Assembly: GCA_014885115.2 (NCBI GenBank)
Contig: WKLE02000495.1
Location: forward strand, 20,529 to 41,144
Direction: 5' to 3'
Length of the DNA stretch: 20,616 nucleotides
DNA from: Asterionellopsis glacialis
Lineage: Eukaryota; Bacillariophyta; Plagiogrammaphyceae; Rhaphoneidales; Asterionellopsidaceae
Below are positions 1 through 9,472 of this stretch, one piece after another. Under the pieces are notes generated by a model. It saw only the letters and a list, made by a program, of their open reading frames with translations. It searched no databases and was not told the DNA's origin. Position 1 is the first letter of the stretch, and every line of letters starts with the position of its first letter. The position numbers were made by a program, and so were the translations under genes.

Positions 1-1
1 T

Positions 2-124
2 GAAGTAGATCTCGCTGCGCTAGATGCGCGATGGGAGGAGTGTTACGCCATCCTCCTCGGGAAAGCCAAAGCTTGCAAGGATTTTAACTTTGTAATAATA
101 AGAAGCAGAGTTTTACTGCATTAG
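2..124 (+). CDS. Possible 3' end of a protein gene cut by the window edge
   Basis: Frame 2 is open from the window edge to a TAG at 122-124 and reads about 40 residues, beginning EVDLAALDARWEECYAILLG. The first 80 bases are richer in G and C than the following intergenic DNA and the residues look like an amphipathic, coding-type helix. No domain is recognisable. The last part, after KDFNF, is AT-rich and less convincing, so a splice or a chance stop is possible. The call rests only on composition and an open frame over a short stretch. Confidence 0.3.
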   Translation, partial: EVDLAALDARWEECYAILLGKAKACKDFNFVIIRSRVLLH

Positions 125-614
125 CATAGCGGATAGTTCCTTCTTTACATTCAAACTCAACTTGTGTGGAACCATGAAATTCTATACCAATTTCATAGGT
201 ACAAGTACTGTGCAGACAGTGCACATCATACCTCGGAGGTCTATGCCTCCTTGTATCAAACCTGTGCTAAACTTACTTTCGTAATTAATATTAAGCATAG
301 TTTAAATGACTGCCAACCTCCTCCTACAGTATTCAGTGCAAAATAGCACTCTAAGGGTGTGCGAGTACGCATACTCTACATGCTTTTACAAATACGTAAA
401 CTTGATGTCTGTTTCATTCTATTTGTTTACTTTTCAAGTTTAACAATTTTTTTGGAAGTATATTATATGCAAATGTTTCAAACACCTTAAATTTCCTGTT
501 CGTATAGAGGTGCACTGGAAGCGAACAGCTCTCCTAAGAATATCTACTCCCTGCTCTTCATTCTTACCTCCTTGGAACAGGGGAGAAAACCAATAAAAGT
601 AAATATGGAGAACC
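125..614. other. Intergenic region, no gene seen
   Basis: This AT-rich stretch downstream of the methyltransferase gene (which ends at 615) holds only short chance ORFs, such as 164-346. No RNA gene, strong repeat or regulatory motif was recognised. It probably contains the 3' UTR of the minus-strand gene. Confidence 0.5.
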
Positions 615-1505
615 TTACTGTATTTTGTAAGCGATCACCGTTGCTGAAACGACTGAGTTTTTCATATCATCTAGGTCAACTTCTTCATTGTCACAACTGG
701 CAACAGCAGCGCTTACTATGGGATCATCCATTGTCAATACGTCAAAGGCATTTTTAACAGTAGCCTTTACATCGCGAAAACCTGCAGAACGAACATCAGA
801 AAGGTAGTGCTCCAATAGTGATGCTCCTGCTATGCATCCGACATAAGCAGACAGGCTTTGAGCGACGGGTTCAGGTAGAGTCTTTGTGAGGACAATATCA
901 GAAACCACCATTCGGCCACCAGGTTTCAAGACACGATAAGCCTCACGAAATACGGCTGGTTTGTCAGGGGATAGATTAATCACACAATTGGAAATGATAA
1001 CATCGATGGAGTTGTCTTCTATTGGAAGGGCTTCTATCACGCCTTGGCGAAATTCCACGCCAGTTCTATTTTTGGCATTTTCTTTTGCCTTTTCAACCAT
1101 TTCTGGTGTCATATCTACACCAATAACATGTCCCGTTGGACCAACTTCTCGAGAGGCGAGAAACGCGTCAAAGCCTGCTCCCGATCCTAAGTCAAGGACT
1201 GTCTCACCAGTCTTTAATGCAGCAGACTTCAAAGGCGCACCGCAACCTAAACCAAGGTTCGATTCTTCAGGAGCATTCTTCGTGTCTTCTTCACTGTAAC
1301 CTAATTTTTCGGCTGCTCGTTGTATACCAGCCGATGGTGCCATTTGACAGCATTTTGATTTTCCTTTGGAACAGCACCCTCCTCCTTTTCCTGTGACTCG
1401 ACCAGCATAGGCATCGCGAACTTCTTTATGCAAGTCGGTTTCTTGTTTAGTATTATTTGGATTCATTATGCTTTTGTTCTTGAGTTTATGTCCAAAAGAG
1501 ACCAA
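615..1505 (-). CDS. arsM: Arsenite S-adenosylmethionine methyltransferase (ArsM/AS3MT family)
   Basis: A 296-residue protein predicted to methylate trivalent arsenic with S-adenosylmethionine, a detoxification step giving methylated and volatile arsenicals. The SAM-binding motif DLGSGAGFD is at residues 105-113. The three family cysteines are visible in context: C88 in NLGLGCGAP, C174 in SNCVINLSPDK and C224 in YVGCIAGA. A methyltransferase post-I region (VLKPGGRMVVSDIV) lies at 192-205. The N-terminus also has two cysteine pairs, C44-C45 and C52-C53, of the kind seen in several ArsM proteins. Length fits microbial and algal ArsM without a long C-terminal extension. The first Met is at 1505; a second in-frame Met (residue 14, at 1464-1466) gives MNPNNTKQ and is an equally plausible start. 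No targeting peptide is obvious, so a cytosolic enzyme is inferred. No intron is needed. Confidence 0.95.
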   Translation of the reverse strand: MVSFGHKLKNKSIMNPNNTKQETDLHKEVRDAYAGRVTGKGGGCCSKGKSKCCQMAPSAGIQRAAEKLGYSEEDTKNAPEESNLGLGCGAPLKSAALKTGETVLDLGSGAGFDAFLASREVGPTGHVIGVDMTPEMVEKAKENAKNRTGVEFRQGVIEALPIEDNSIDVIISNCVINLSPDKPAVFREAYRVLKPGGRMVVSDIVLTKTLPEPVAQSLSAYVGCIAGASLLEHYLSDVRSAGFRDVKATVKNAFDVLTMDDPIVSAAVASCDNEEVDLDDMKNSVVSATVIAYKIQ

Positions 1506-3214
1506 TTCGATTTCGAGAAGAAAACAGTAGATTACAGTATTCTAAACTAATGTGGAATCGTACAACATTTTTGTTTCTTCGATGTTCATGGAAATGTGTT
1601 AGACTTGAAAAGAATTCTTTGGGAAACAAATGACATCATCTGTCACCGCCTGCACCGTGCTCTTACCTGTTGATCCCGTCTCCAGGGTCTTCTCTCGGAA
1701 AAAATGAGAAGCGTTCATTCAGCTGTTCATTCGTGCCTTAAAGCTCGTCGCCAATTTAGTTTAGTTTAATATTTTAGAGTTAGTGTTAACTTTGATACAG
1801 AAAAGCACATGATCCAGTCGAGCAAGTCGACAAAAACTGTTCTCTTGGCTCGCCTGATATCACAAACAATCGCGAACACGCGCGAAGCGGGAAATGAGAA
1901 ACGAGATGTTTTTGAGAGTGAAGTTCAACAGGTCAGTGAGAATTCAGCGCGCTCGAAAACATGCATTGGTCTTGTGTCTTTCATGTCATAAAATTCACTC
2001 AAGTTGGAACCTGTAGCTCAGTTGTCAATCAGGTCAGTCCCGGTCGATGGTCATCTTCTTCTTGTTCCAAAAGAACCCAGTCTATTTGAACCGTAAGTAG
2101 CCCTCTGTAAGAGAATATCTTTGTTTCCTCATCTTCTAGTGTTACGGTCTGTGATCATTTGGATGGACATCGCGATGAAAGAGAGTGCCATTCCCCGAGT
2201 AGAACGCTTTTTTTTCCAATTCAGCATCTATATTGTTTCCAAGTTAACTTTTCATTGCTTTTTTGTGATGTTCAGTGAAAGAAGGCACAGGCCGTGTTCA
2301 CTAATCAATGTGATTTTTAAAAGTTTGTATTCTTTCATGAGCAAACTGTCATTGTCTCGATACATTTATGTCGGAATTTCTTTTCTTTCTTGATCGCTGC
2401 CGTTGAACAGAAATGTTCTTTTGTTGGAGGAGCCAGATTATTGTCTAACTAAGCACCCGGAGTTGTCAAGTAACGAAGCCTTTGGTGTGAGCCCCCATTA
2501 TTCTTTTTGAGTCTGTTATTTAGGAATTTGACGTCATCTTGTTTTGGGAGTAGTACTGATAGTACATATTTGACTATTTGGACAAGAAAATAAATGATCG
2601 TCCTTTCCGTTGCGTATGTAGAACTTGTACTAATTCCCAAACGCATTTTCCTGACACGCACTGAATTTTGCATTCTTGCTTTGTATCTAGACAGTAAAGT
2701 ACTCGTATCCGAACTACAAGTTAAAACTTGGTATTGACTAGAGAGAACGTCGTACCTTGTGTAGATCCGTCGAACGCACTTATTTTACCGGAAGATTACA
2801 AATTTCATACAGTGCAGAATTCTAAATACTGAAGGTGCGTACTGTTTCGTGAATAAGACAACTTTTGAGAAATATTTTCACAATAAGAAATTATTTGATG
2901 TTTAGTTACAGGAGGGCGGGGTGAGTGACGTGTTTGTACGTAGAATTCCACATCATTTCTGTACCAAAAAAGTGTCTTCTACCCAAACCTTGATGTCAGT
3001 CACATGTAACGGAAGCGCATGAATTCTTTCTCAAAACATACAGAACAATTTGAAGTATCTGGAGGCGACATCAGCCCGCAGGAGGAAGTTCTTTATTACT
3101 CACACAACTGAAGTAATTAAACTCTGTTGTCTCAAACCTATGCTAACATCCGAAACATTCTGTTCTTCATTTGTCTGGCAGCCTGAACAAAAATCGAGCA
3201 AAAAGACATAAACG
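1506..3214. promoter_or_regulatory. Divergent intergenic region between arsM and the RING-H2 gene
   Basis: This 1.7 kb AT-rich stretch separates two genes transcribed away from each other and must hold both promoters. Short ORFs here (1809-1991, 2121-2393, 2449-2673 on minus) show no domain, and their composition is that of noncoding DNA. I see no tRNA, snRNA or long repeat. No specific promoter element could be assigned. Confidence 0.4.
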
Positions 3215-4837
3215 ATGAGTACCAACCGGAACAATGGCAGCGAGAACACTGTAATTGCAGGTCACTCAACCTTACGCCGTCGTCATTCAATTCTACGAAG
3301 TCGGTTATCGATGAAATCAAACCCCTATATTGGCTCATTTCGCCACGCACCACCTGTAGTTGGACAGCGGGCACGTAGTTTGATCGCTCATCGAAATTAC
3401 AAAAATTCGGCCCTTCAAGGACGGGCAAGTTACATCACGCTGTATGCACCATCATCACTTCATATGAAGAGTTCCCCATACATTGGCTGGTTTCGCCATG
3501 CACCTCCATCTCGCCTTACTTCAGGTCACTCGGCTTCTGAAAAAAAGCAAGAAATTACCGCGATTCTCGATTCGATAACCAAAGATATTGATGTTAACAG
3601 TCACAAGATCAAATATTCTCCTTATTTCCCTGCAAAGGAGGGTCATTATCTTCGTGCACTTGTTGATGGGCGTCTTCCAGGAGGATCGCCTTCATCGTCG
3701 CTTCGTAATGTTGATGATTTGTTTCCGCCTATCACATGGCTCGATCGGAATGTGAGTGCATCACTCCGTAAAGGCCTGAAGGAAAAGTCAATTGTTAGCT
3801 CTTCTGCGACTGTCAAAGTTCTAACGAAATTGGCATCATGGCTACTCCTACCAGGCGACCGCGATGTCTGCTACTATCCAACGGACTCAAGTGACGACGA
3901 AAATAGTGGCTTGAAGAAGCAAATCGATACTCCTATTACTGCATTGCATCGCATGCTTAGTGAAGACTCAAATGAGTATCTTCGCGAGAGCGATGATGAC
4001 AACAGCAGCACAAGCAGTTATTCATGCTCATCAAATGAAGGCGAGCTTTCGTCAATTTCTGACAACAATGAAGACTTAGCATCTGCTATTTCTGAAATTT
4101 CTGATGATTTGGGTTCCTCTGTATCATCTTTAGCAGAGGCTTACTATGCTCACCAGGCAATTAGTGAGCAAGATCAGGGGATGATAGTAAGTATGTCCCG
4201 GCAAACTGGTGATCCCTACGTATTTTACGGTGAGGGGCATCACCGTCTGGATTACGCGATCACACAAATGGATATCGCTCGAATGGCTAGGACAGCTTCA
4301 CGCCATTTAGACGTTGAAAGTATTTTGAGTCTGCCCACCGTGACCTACCGCGCAGCTAGCCCTCCGCTACAACCACCGCCGCCGCCACCAACACCGGAGC
4401 ACGAGCGTACTGAAGAAGAAGGATGGAGTTGGATGATGGTCCCAGAATCTTCCGATGTACCTACATCGTCTTCGTCATCATTGTCATCGCCCCAAAAGCA
4501 ACTTGCAGCATCATCAAAGACGGCAAGGAGTACTCGTGACAGGAAGAAAGGAGAAGAAGAACAGAATGTCTGTGTAATTTGCTTGGAACACTTTGTAGAT
4601 GGTGATCGTCTTCGAGTCTTGCCATGCGATCATCTTTTTCATATGGGTTGTATTGATCGTTGGCTTTCGGGAACTCACTCTGAGCATGACTGCTTCACAA
4701 GTGGATGTCCGACATGCAAAAAGCGTCCAGAGTTGATTGAACCACCGTCTCCTGATGGATCAGTTCCTTCGTGGTCATTTTCTCGTGTAGGAGATGCCCT
4801 TGCCAGAGATTCCTTTTGTCTTGACACTTCCAAGTGA
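3215..4837 (+). CDS. RING-H2 finger protein, probable E3 ubiquitin ligase
   Basis: A 540-residue protein with a C-terminal RING-H2 finger at 453-501. The ligands visible are C453, C456, C471, H473, H476, C479, C498 and C501, i.e. CxxC, CxH, HxxC, CxxC. RING-H2 proteins recruit E2 enzymes to transfer ubiquitin, so E3 activity is inferred. The loop between the sixth and seventh ligands is 18 residues, longer than the usual 10-11, and includes an extra H491 and C493. The rest looks disordered: an acidic Ser-rich stretch at 224-305, a proline run at 383-393 and a Ser-rich stretch at 413-426. Near the N-terminus the motif MKSxPYIGxFRHAPP occurs twice (33-47 and 84-98), with a weaker echo KYSPYF at 133-138. 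No signal peptide or membrane segment is seen. Substrate and location are unknown. No intron is needed. Confidence 0.85.
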   Translation: MSTNRNNGSENTVIAGHSTLRRRHSILRSRLSMKSNPYIGSFRHAPPVVGQRARSLIAHRNYKNSALQGRASYITLYAPSSLHMKSSPYIGWFRHAPPSRLTSGHSASEKKQEITAILDSITKDIDVNSHKIKYSPYFPAKEGHYLRALVDGRLPGGSPSSSLRNVDDLFPPITWLDRNVSASLRKGLKEKSIVSSSATVKVLTKLASWLLLPGDRDVCYYPTDSSDDENSGLKKQIDTPITALHRMLSEDSNEYLRESDDDNSSTSSYSCSSNEGELSSISDNNEDLASAISEISDDLGSSVSSLAEAYYAHQAISEQDQGMIVSMSRQTGDPYVFYGEGHHRLDYAITQMDIARMARTASRHLDVESILSLPTVTYRAASPPLQPPPPPPTPEHERTEEEGWSWMMVPESSDVPTSSSSSLSSPQKQLAASSKTARSTRDRKKGEEEQNVCVICLEHFVDGDRLRVLPCDHLFHMGCIDRWLSGTHSEHDCFTSGCPTCKKRPELIEPPSPDGSVPSWSFSRVGDALARDSFCLDTSK

Positions 4838-5827
4838 AAGAAGTGATGGGCACTACCATTCTTTTTTGGATTAAAGAAGGGTGCTTAGTATCTTTTGTGT
4901 GTTAGTACTTTCTAAACAAGTTGGAACTGATGTAATTAGTTAGTTTCAGAGATTTTGTGAATTATTTTCTTTTATGTCACCCATCGCAGTGCTTATTTAA
5001 TTCCTCCTTTCTTGTCAACTTTTGCATCTTGTACTAGGACTATCTTATCCTGTATATGATATATGATATCATTTTGAAGAAAGGAGCTGGATGTAGTTAC
5101 GTGAAGTGCGTGTGTGGAAACACGTTCCGTTGGTATACAGATACCATTGAAACCGTGAAAGAGGAGGAGCGTGACTTTAATCTATGGGAGAGATAAATTA
5201 TATTTTACAAAAATGGAAAGTAAAAGGTCATTATTGATGTATTTATCATGCACGCAGACTGACTGTGCTTCTTCTGATGTAAGAAGACACATTTTTTGGT
5301 TTCTAATCCTGTAGTCCAGTTCCAACAGTGGAAATGTTACGCAAAGCTTACGCTGATGATCTTGAGTACGTACGTACGGTACCGAGTAGAGCGAGTGGAA
5401 CTGTTTTTGATCACTTATGATCGTTTTCCATAATAAAAAAATATAAAATATGTTGAGCAAGCTGTCCTTGCGCTTGCTCTTCGCGCATTTTCATCACCTC
5501 TACTTCCGGGACCATTGCGCGCGAAGAACTCGCTTCTGTCATCATATCACTCATCTTCACACATCCTCATCTCACACATTTCTCACGCACCCATCACCCA
5601 TCGACCCTTTATCGCGTTCATGAACCACCGTCGTGTTCTTTTGAAATTGTGATCATCTTTCAACTTCAAACTTCAAACTTGAAAAGGAAGACAGGGTTGC
5701 GACATTAAATATTGATGTGCCTCAAATTTCACGAACATCTATAGACAGTACGTTCACCATCAAATCTCTGCCTGTTTGCCCATTGAGAAGCAGAAGGAAG
5801 TGAAGAAAAAACAATTCAAATAAAATT
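4838..5827. promoter_or_regulatory. Intergenic region upstream of the ttcA-like gene
   Basis: The left half is AT-rich 3' flank of the RING gene; a 92-codon minus-strand ORF at 5182-5460 has no domain and is probably chance. At about 5366-5384 there is a short run of ACGTACGTACGGTACC. From about 5500 to 5640 the plus strand is rich in C, A and T with few G (many CAC, CATC and TCAC words), then a short direct repeat of CTTCAAA lies near 5660-5680. This pyrimidine-rich stretch is likely promoter or 5' UTR for the gene starting at 5828. Confidence 0.35.
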
Positions 5828-6973
5828 ATGTTCGTAGAAAAAATGATGTCAACATGGCTACAAGTATTCGCCTTGACACAGACCGTCACATTTTGTTCCG
5901 CGTGGAATGGCATATACCCTGTTATGCACTCGCCTCGTCGATGCGTCAAGCCCCAAAACCAGTGCCATGGAGAAGTATTCTCTACGTTAACCATGTCCAG
6001 ATCTGAAATGCCTCACACAGAAGCAATCGCTGGTGATTATAATGATGATATGGTTGAGGACGTTCAGATAAAGGAGCCTGAATCAGTTTCGGTTGGCAAA
6101 GAAAAAGAAAATAGAAAACTACAGGGTAAACTATTGAAACAATTAAGGCAGGTTGCATTGGAATATGAAATGCTTAATGATGGTGATCATATTATGGTGT
6201 GTGTTTCCGGTGGTAAAGATTCTGCAACTCTCCTATATTTGCTTAAGGAATTACAACAGCGTTTGCCAGTTTCGTTTAAATTGACAGCTGTCCATGTCGA
6301 TCAGAAACAACCAGGATACAATGGAACATCACTCGTCCAGTGGTTAGAGAATGATATGAAAGTTCCATTTCATATTGTTGAAGAAGATACATATTCTATT
6401 GTGGTGGATCAAACTCCTGATGGGAAGTCATACTGTCCTGTATGCTCACGAATGCGTCGAGGTATTTTGTACACAACTGCCATGAAATTAGGGTGTAATA
6501 AGATTGCACTTGGACATCATGCTGATGATGCTATGGAAACTTTACTTCTTAATATGATTCATGGTGGACAAATGAAGGGGATGCCAGCACGGTACACTTC
6601 TCAACGAGGGAGTTTAGGGGTATTACGCCCATTGATTGCTTCATTTGAAGAGGACATTGCCAAGTTTGCCCAATACAAACAATTCCCAATTTTACCCTGT
6701 AATCTTTGTAGCAATCAAGCAAACTTACAACGGCCACAAGTTAAACTACTCCTCTCAACGCTATCATCATTGAATCCAAATGTCAAACGAAATGTATTAA
6801 CAGCGATGCAAAATGTTCGACCAACACATCTGTTGGATGCAACTTTACGAGAAGCGTGTGGATTGGATCCTGTCACTGGACAAATACAACAAGATCGACA
6901 AAATGAGGTTTCAGACGCAATTGGTGCTTGGATGATTCAGGAGTATAATGATGATGAAAATACCCCAGTATAA
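5828..6973 (+). CDS. ttcA: TtcA-type tRNA 2-thiocytidine synthetase, probably plastid-targeted
   Basis: A 381-residue PP-loop ATPase. The P-loop SGGKDS is at 127-132, a CPVC pair at 203-206, the GHHADDAMET motif at 229-238 and a second pair, LPCNLC, with C291 and C294. This layout matches TtcA, which activates C32 of some tRNAs with ATP and thiolates it using a [4Fe-4S] cluster held by three cysteines. The first 25 residues resemble a signal peptide (hydrophobic core about 10-23) ending FCSA before W26. Diatom plastid preproteins carry an ASAFAP-type site whose key +1 residue is aromatic, so CSA-W followed by a basic, acid-poor stretch (PRRCVK) suggests a bipartite plastid leader. About 90 residues precede the conserved domain, which bacterial homologues lack. 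Start choice between M1, M6 and M7 is open. Enzyme assignment is firm; plastid location is inferred. Confidence 0.9.
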   Translation: MFVEKMMSTWLQVFALTQTVTFCSAWNGIYPVMHSPRRCVKPQNQCHGEVFSTLTMSRSEMPHTEAIAGDYNDDMVEDVQIKEPESVSVGKEKENRKLQGKLLKQLRQVALEYEMLNDGDHIMVCVSGGKDSATLLYLLKELQQRLPVSFKLTAVHVDQKQPGYNGTSLVQWLENDMKVPFHIVEEDTYSIVVDQTPDGKSYCPVCSRMRRGILYTTAMKLGCNKIALGHHADDAMETLLLNMIHGGQMKGMPARYTSQRGSLGVLRPLIASFEEDIAKFAQYKQFPILPCNLCSNQANLQRPQVKLLLSTLSSLNPNVKRNVLTAMQNVRPTHLLDATLREACGLDPVTGQIQQDRQNEVSDAIGAWMIQEYNDDENTPV

Positions 6974-7429
6974 TTCTATATTGAGAAATTATTAAAAATA
7001 TCATGTCTAAATGTTCAAGCTATTCATATCTTATATGCAACATTCTTGTGTGACAAAAATACAGCGCTGTCCATTCATTTCCACTTTAAAATATTGTGCT
7101 ACCACCGCTGGCAGAAGCACGCCAACATAATTCAAGGGTTATTGTTTTAATGTCTTCAGGAACTTCCACGAAGACCACCTGCTTTGCCTGGGAAATGTTT
7201 TGTGCAGAACCTGGATTCATGGAAATAACGTTGCCCGTATAGTGCAAGGCACAATAGGATTCTCAAATGCCCAGGTAAAAGTTAAAAAGAGATACTCTTA
7301 AATTGCATAATGGCCCGTCAATTGTTGTGAAATTGTGAACTAAAGATGACAGACAGCACAACTGGCACTTCCTTGTGTCTTTTTAGGTTTCATTCCCTTT
7401 TGTGAAATGAAAGTTATATTGAAATAAAT

Positions 7430-7522
7430 CTCTCTCCGGGCGTATTCCTTCTGGAAAGTTTCACGTGGTGGGTTACCTTGGTAGTCCGACTAAGAGGAAT
7501 ACATCTTACATTCGGGAGAGAG
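7430..7522. repeat. Imperfect inverted repeat, about 90 bp
   Basis: The left arm begins TCTCTCTCC at 7430-7438 and has GTATTCC at 7442-7448. The right arm has GGAATAC at 7496-7502 and ends GGAGAGAGA at 7514-7522. Outer and inner blocks pair with each other but are separated by unequal spacers, so any hairpin would have a large asymmetric bulge. It could be a degenerate miniature mobile element or chance; no coding capacity or target duplication was seen. Confidence 0.35.
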
Positions 7523-7699
7523 AACCCCTACCCCTAATAATAATCAATTTTAATGCAACGTGATATCAAGGGTTCCGTTGAAGGAAAAAATAATGATGAC
7601 ATCATATCAATCAAAGCTTCCGTTGAGTTTTTAACTGCATACTGACTGTATCGTACCAGTTGTCTTGAGAAGACACACTGATGGTGCAAACTGACCCTG

Positions 7700-7785
7700 C
7701 CTGTGCTGTACCAGGTTCTGTTCCTAATTCCTACCTGGTACTGTACAGGTACCAGGTTACTTAGGTTGTACTGTACCTGGTAGTT
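7700..7785. repeat. Small GTAC-rich palindromic cluster
   Basis: Six GTAC words fall within about 80 bases, in the settings TGTACCAGG, CCTGGTACTGTACAGGTACC and TGTACTGTACCTGG. The 23 bases at 7734-7756 form a near-palindrome. The same words (ACCAGG, CCTGGTA, GTACAGGTACC) make up the much larger block at the right end of the window, so the two are probably the same repeat type. Confidence 0.6.
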
Positions 7786-8137
7786 AAATATTGGAGCACC
7801 CTGCCGTATCTGTAAAATACTTTTAATTATATTCTGGGAAGTTGAAGGACACTGAACTCAAACAGTGTAATAGGTTCTAAATTAATTATTGATTAAGGTA
7901 TTAAAAAATAACTATATGATAAATAAAATATTGATTTCCCATCAAAAAACGAAGAATCTTGCGAATTTTATCAGAATCTCTCTTTTGCGATGTCATCGAC
8001 ATCAACAATAGCACAACCACGGATCCCTCTGTGTTCTCCTTTTGGGGGAAAGTGTTCAAGATACATCAAGATCCGTGTGAGACCGATCTTTCTGTGGAAG
8101 TGTTTCTCTCTTGGCACAAGCTTAGTTCTGCACACCT

Positions 8138-9472
8138 ATGTTTGTCATCGGTCAAAGTAGCTGTCTTCAGCTTTCTTTGCGGAGCCATGATATCATCCGT
8201 TATGCAATTATTCAAAGTGCATTGAGACATCATCTCACCGAGAACAGTTCTTATCAACCCAAAAAATTCTTTTCAACTCGAATGACAACAACTCCCAATC
8301 CGTCGTCTTTATCAACATCGACAACAACAGCTCATTCTGTCATTAATGTAAATAACACCATCGACGGCGTTCTTTCTGCTGGTTTTCAACCAACGGCTAT
8401 AACAAGAAAAGGGGTTTTTGTTGGATCGACATATTATGAATATCCGCCGCATCCACTTCCAGAATTGGACGTTTCTGCATTAATGGATAAACGTATGTAT
8501 TGTGTACAAACAGCAAAAAAAACAGGTACCCACACCAACAATGGTAATGATGCTGCAATTCGATTAATGCGAGGAAAAATGAATTTAGTAAATACTATGC
8601 AACATGAATTTGAAAAATCAAATAGACGCTATTATATGTTAAGAGGTCATGGTGTTCCGACGCAGTTGTTGCAACATCACTTGGATACTGCTCATAGGTG
8701 GTTAGAACACTACGACGATGCAAAAGAATTGGCTGCAGAAAATATCTTTGGTGTACTTAAAGTTGATCGGTATGTACAATGGAATGTTTTACTCTGCAAA
8801 AATTGTTCGGGTGTCCCAGATTCTCATGCTAACACTTTTTCGAATGGATAATCAACCACTACTATTTTTTCAGTCTTGTAATACAATCAAAGAATGGTAT
8901 GGATAGAAAAAATTGTTGCTTTCCGAAGGCATGGGATGCAGATATGCTGCTGGTGAGTTTGAAATGAAGACGATTTTGTCACCAGAATAAAGATTTTCAA
9001 GTGTGTTAACTCACTAATTATTTACATGCATTCCTCTTGCTCAATCTAAAATAATACTTCGTAGTATCTGACTGTTATGAATCGTATGGCACTGCACTTG
9101 AGTACTTTTTTGGAAAATCAGCATGATGAGGATGGGAAAACAAACAACTACTATCACCATGAACAAACATGTACACCTAAGTTAAAAGAATGGAGCGTAT
9201 CTATTCTGAAAGAACAAGCAATGACACCAGCACTTATTCCATCACACTTAGAGTTGACACCAATGGTAGAACTTGCTAGGACGAAAAATACAGGTCCATC
9301 ATCAGAAGGTCGTGTATGTATTCGACTACAGGGATCAGCAACGACAGCAATAACAAGGGGAGGCATAAATTCCGACAACAAAAAAGATCCTGCCGTCTCA
9401 ACAACTACTTCTGCTATGATATTTCATTGTGTTGTTGATTTAAACCCAGAATCAAATGAGCAGAATTTTTAA
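8138..9472 (+). CDS. Three-exon protein like the N-terminal part of a 2-oxoglutarate/Fe(II) dioxygenase; catalytic residues not seen
   Basis: Predicted exons are 8138-8769, 8874-8952 and 9065-9472, which join in frame into 372 residues. The splice sites are GTATGT...TTTTTTCAG and GTGAGT...TTCGTAG. Residues about 106-205 resemble the N-terminal domain of isopenicillin-N-synthase-like dioxygenases: ELDVSAL at 109-115, then RRYYMLRGHGVPTQLL at 163-178 with the typical HGVP, and a helix ending in an LP-eeK-like stretch. The segment over the second junction (YLTVMNRMALHLSTFL) resembles the helix that follows in that family. The C-terminal 120 residues lack a convincing HxD...H iron triad or the RxS 2-oxoglutarate motif, so activity is doubtful. 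The first 48 residues are basic and Ser-rich, ending KKFFSTR before M49, and could be a mitochondrial leader or untranslated; M49 at 8282 is an alternative start. Function unknown. Confidence 0.65.
8770..8873 (+). other. Intron 1 of the dioxygenase-like gene
   Basis: The intron is 104 bp, starts GTATGT and ends in a T-rich tract plus CAG. A TGCTAAC branch-point-like word lies at 8827-8833, 40 bases before the acceptor. Unspliced reading meets a stop at 8849-8851. Removal joins CG to T, giving Arg211. Confidence 0.75.
8953..9064 (+). other. Intron 2 of the dioxygenase-like gene
   Basis: The intron is 112 bp, starts GTGAGT and ends CGTAG. Possible branch words GTTAAC and ACTAAT lie near 9005-9019. 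Phase 0 removal joins DADMLL to YLTVMNR, in frame with the downstream ORF. Confidence 0.7.

Larger units (their letters stand above)
6974..8137. other. Intergenic region with small repeats
   Basis: This 1.16 kb gap separates two plus-strand genes. It contains an imperfect inverted repeat at 7430-7522 and a GTAC-rich cluster at 7700-7785, listed separately. The last 200 bases, upstream of the start at 8138, are AT-rich and then carry a short out-of-frame ORF beginning with ATG at 7959. No further gene was recognised. Confidence 0.45.

Noticed and set aside
961..1396. Plus-strand ORFs opposite arsM.
   Set aside because: They are antisense shadows of a well conserved enzyme gene and show no domain.
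2006..2090. TAGCTCAGTTGTCAATCAGG resembles a tRNA A-box.
   Set aside because: No matching D stem, no proper B-box at the right distance and no acceptor stem pairing.
5182..5460. A 92-codon minus-strand ORF between the RING and ttcA genes.
   Set aside because: It lies in AT-rich DNA, shows no domain and its residue make-up fits noncoding sequence.
7959..8225. An 88-codon ORF overlapping the start of the dioxygenase-like gene.
   Set aside because: It has no recognisable domain, ends just after the downstream start, and its frame does not continue into the conserved region.
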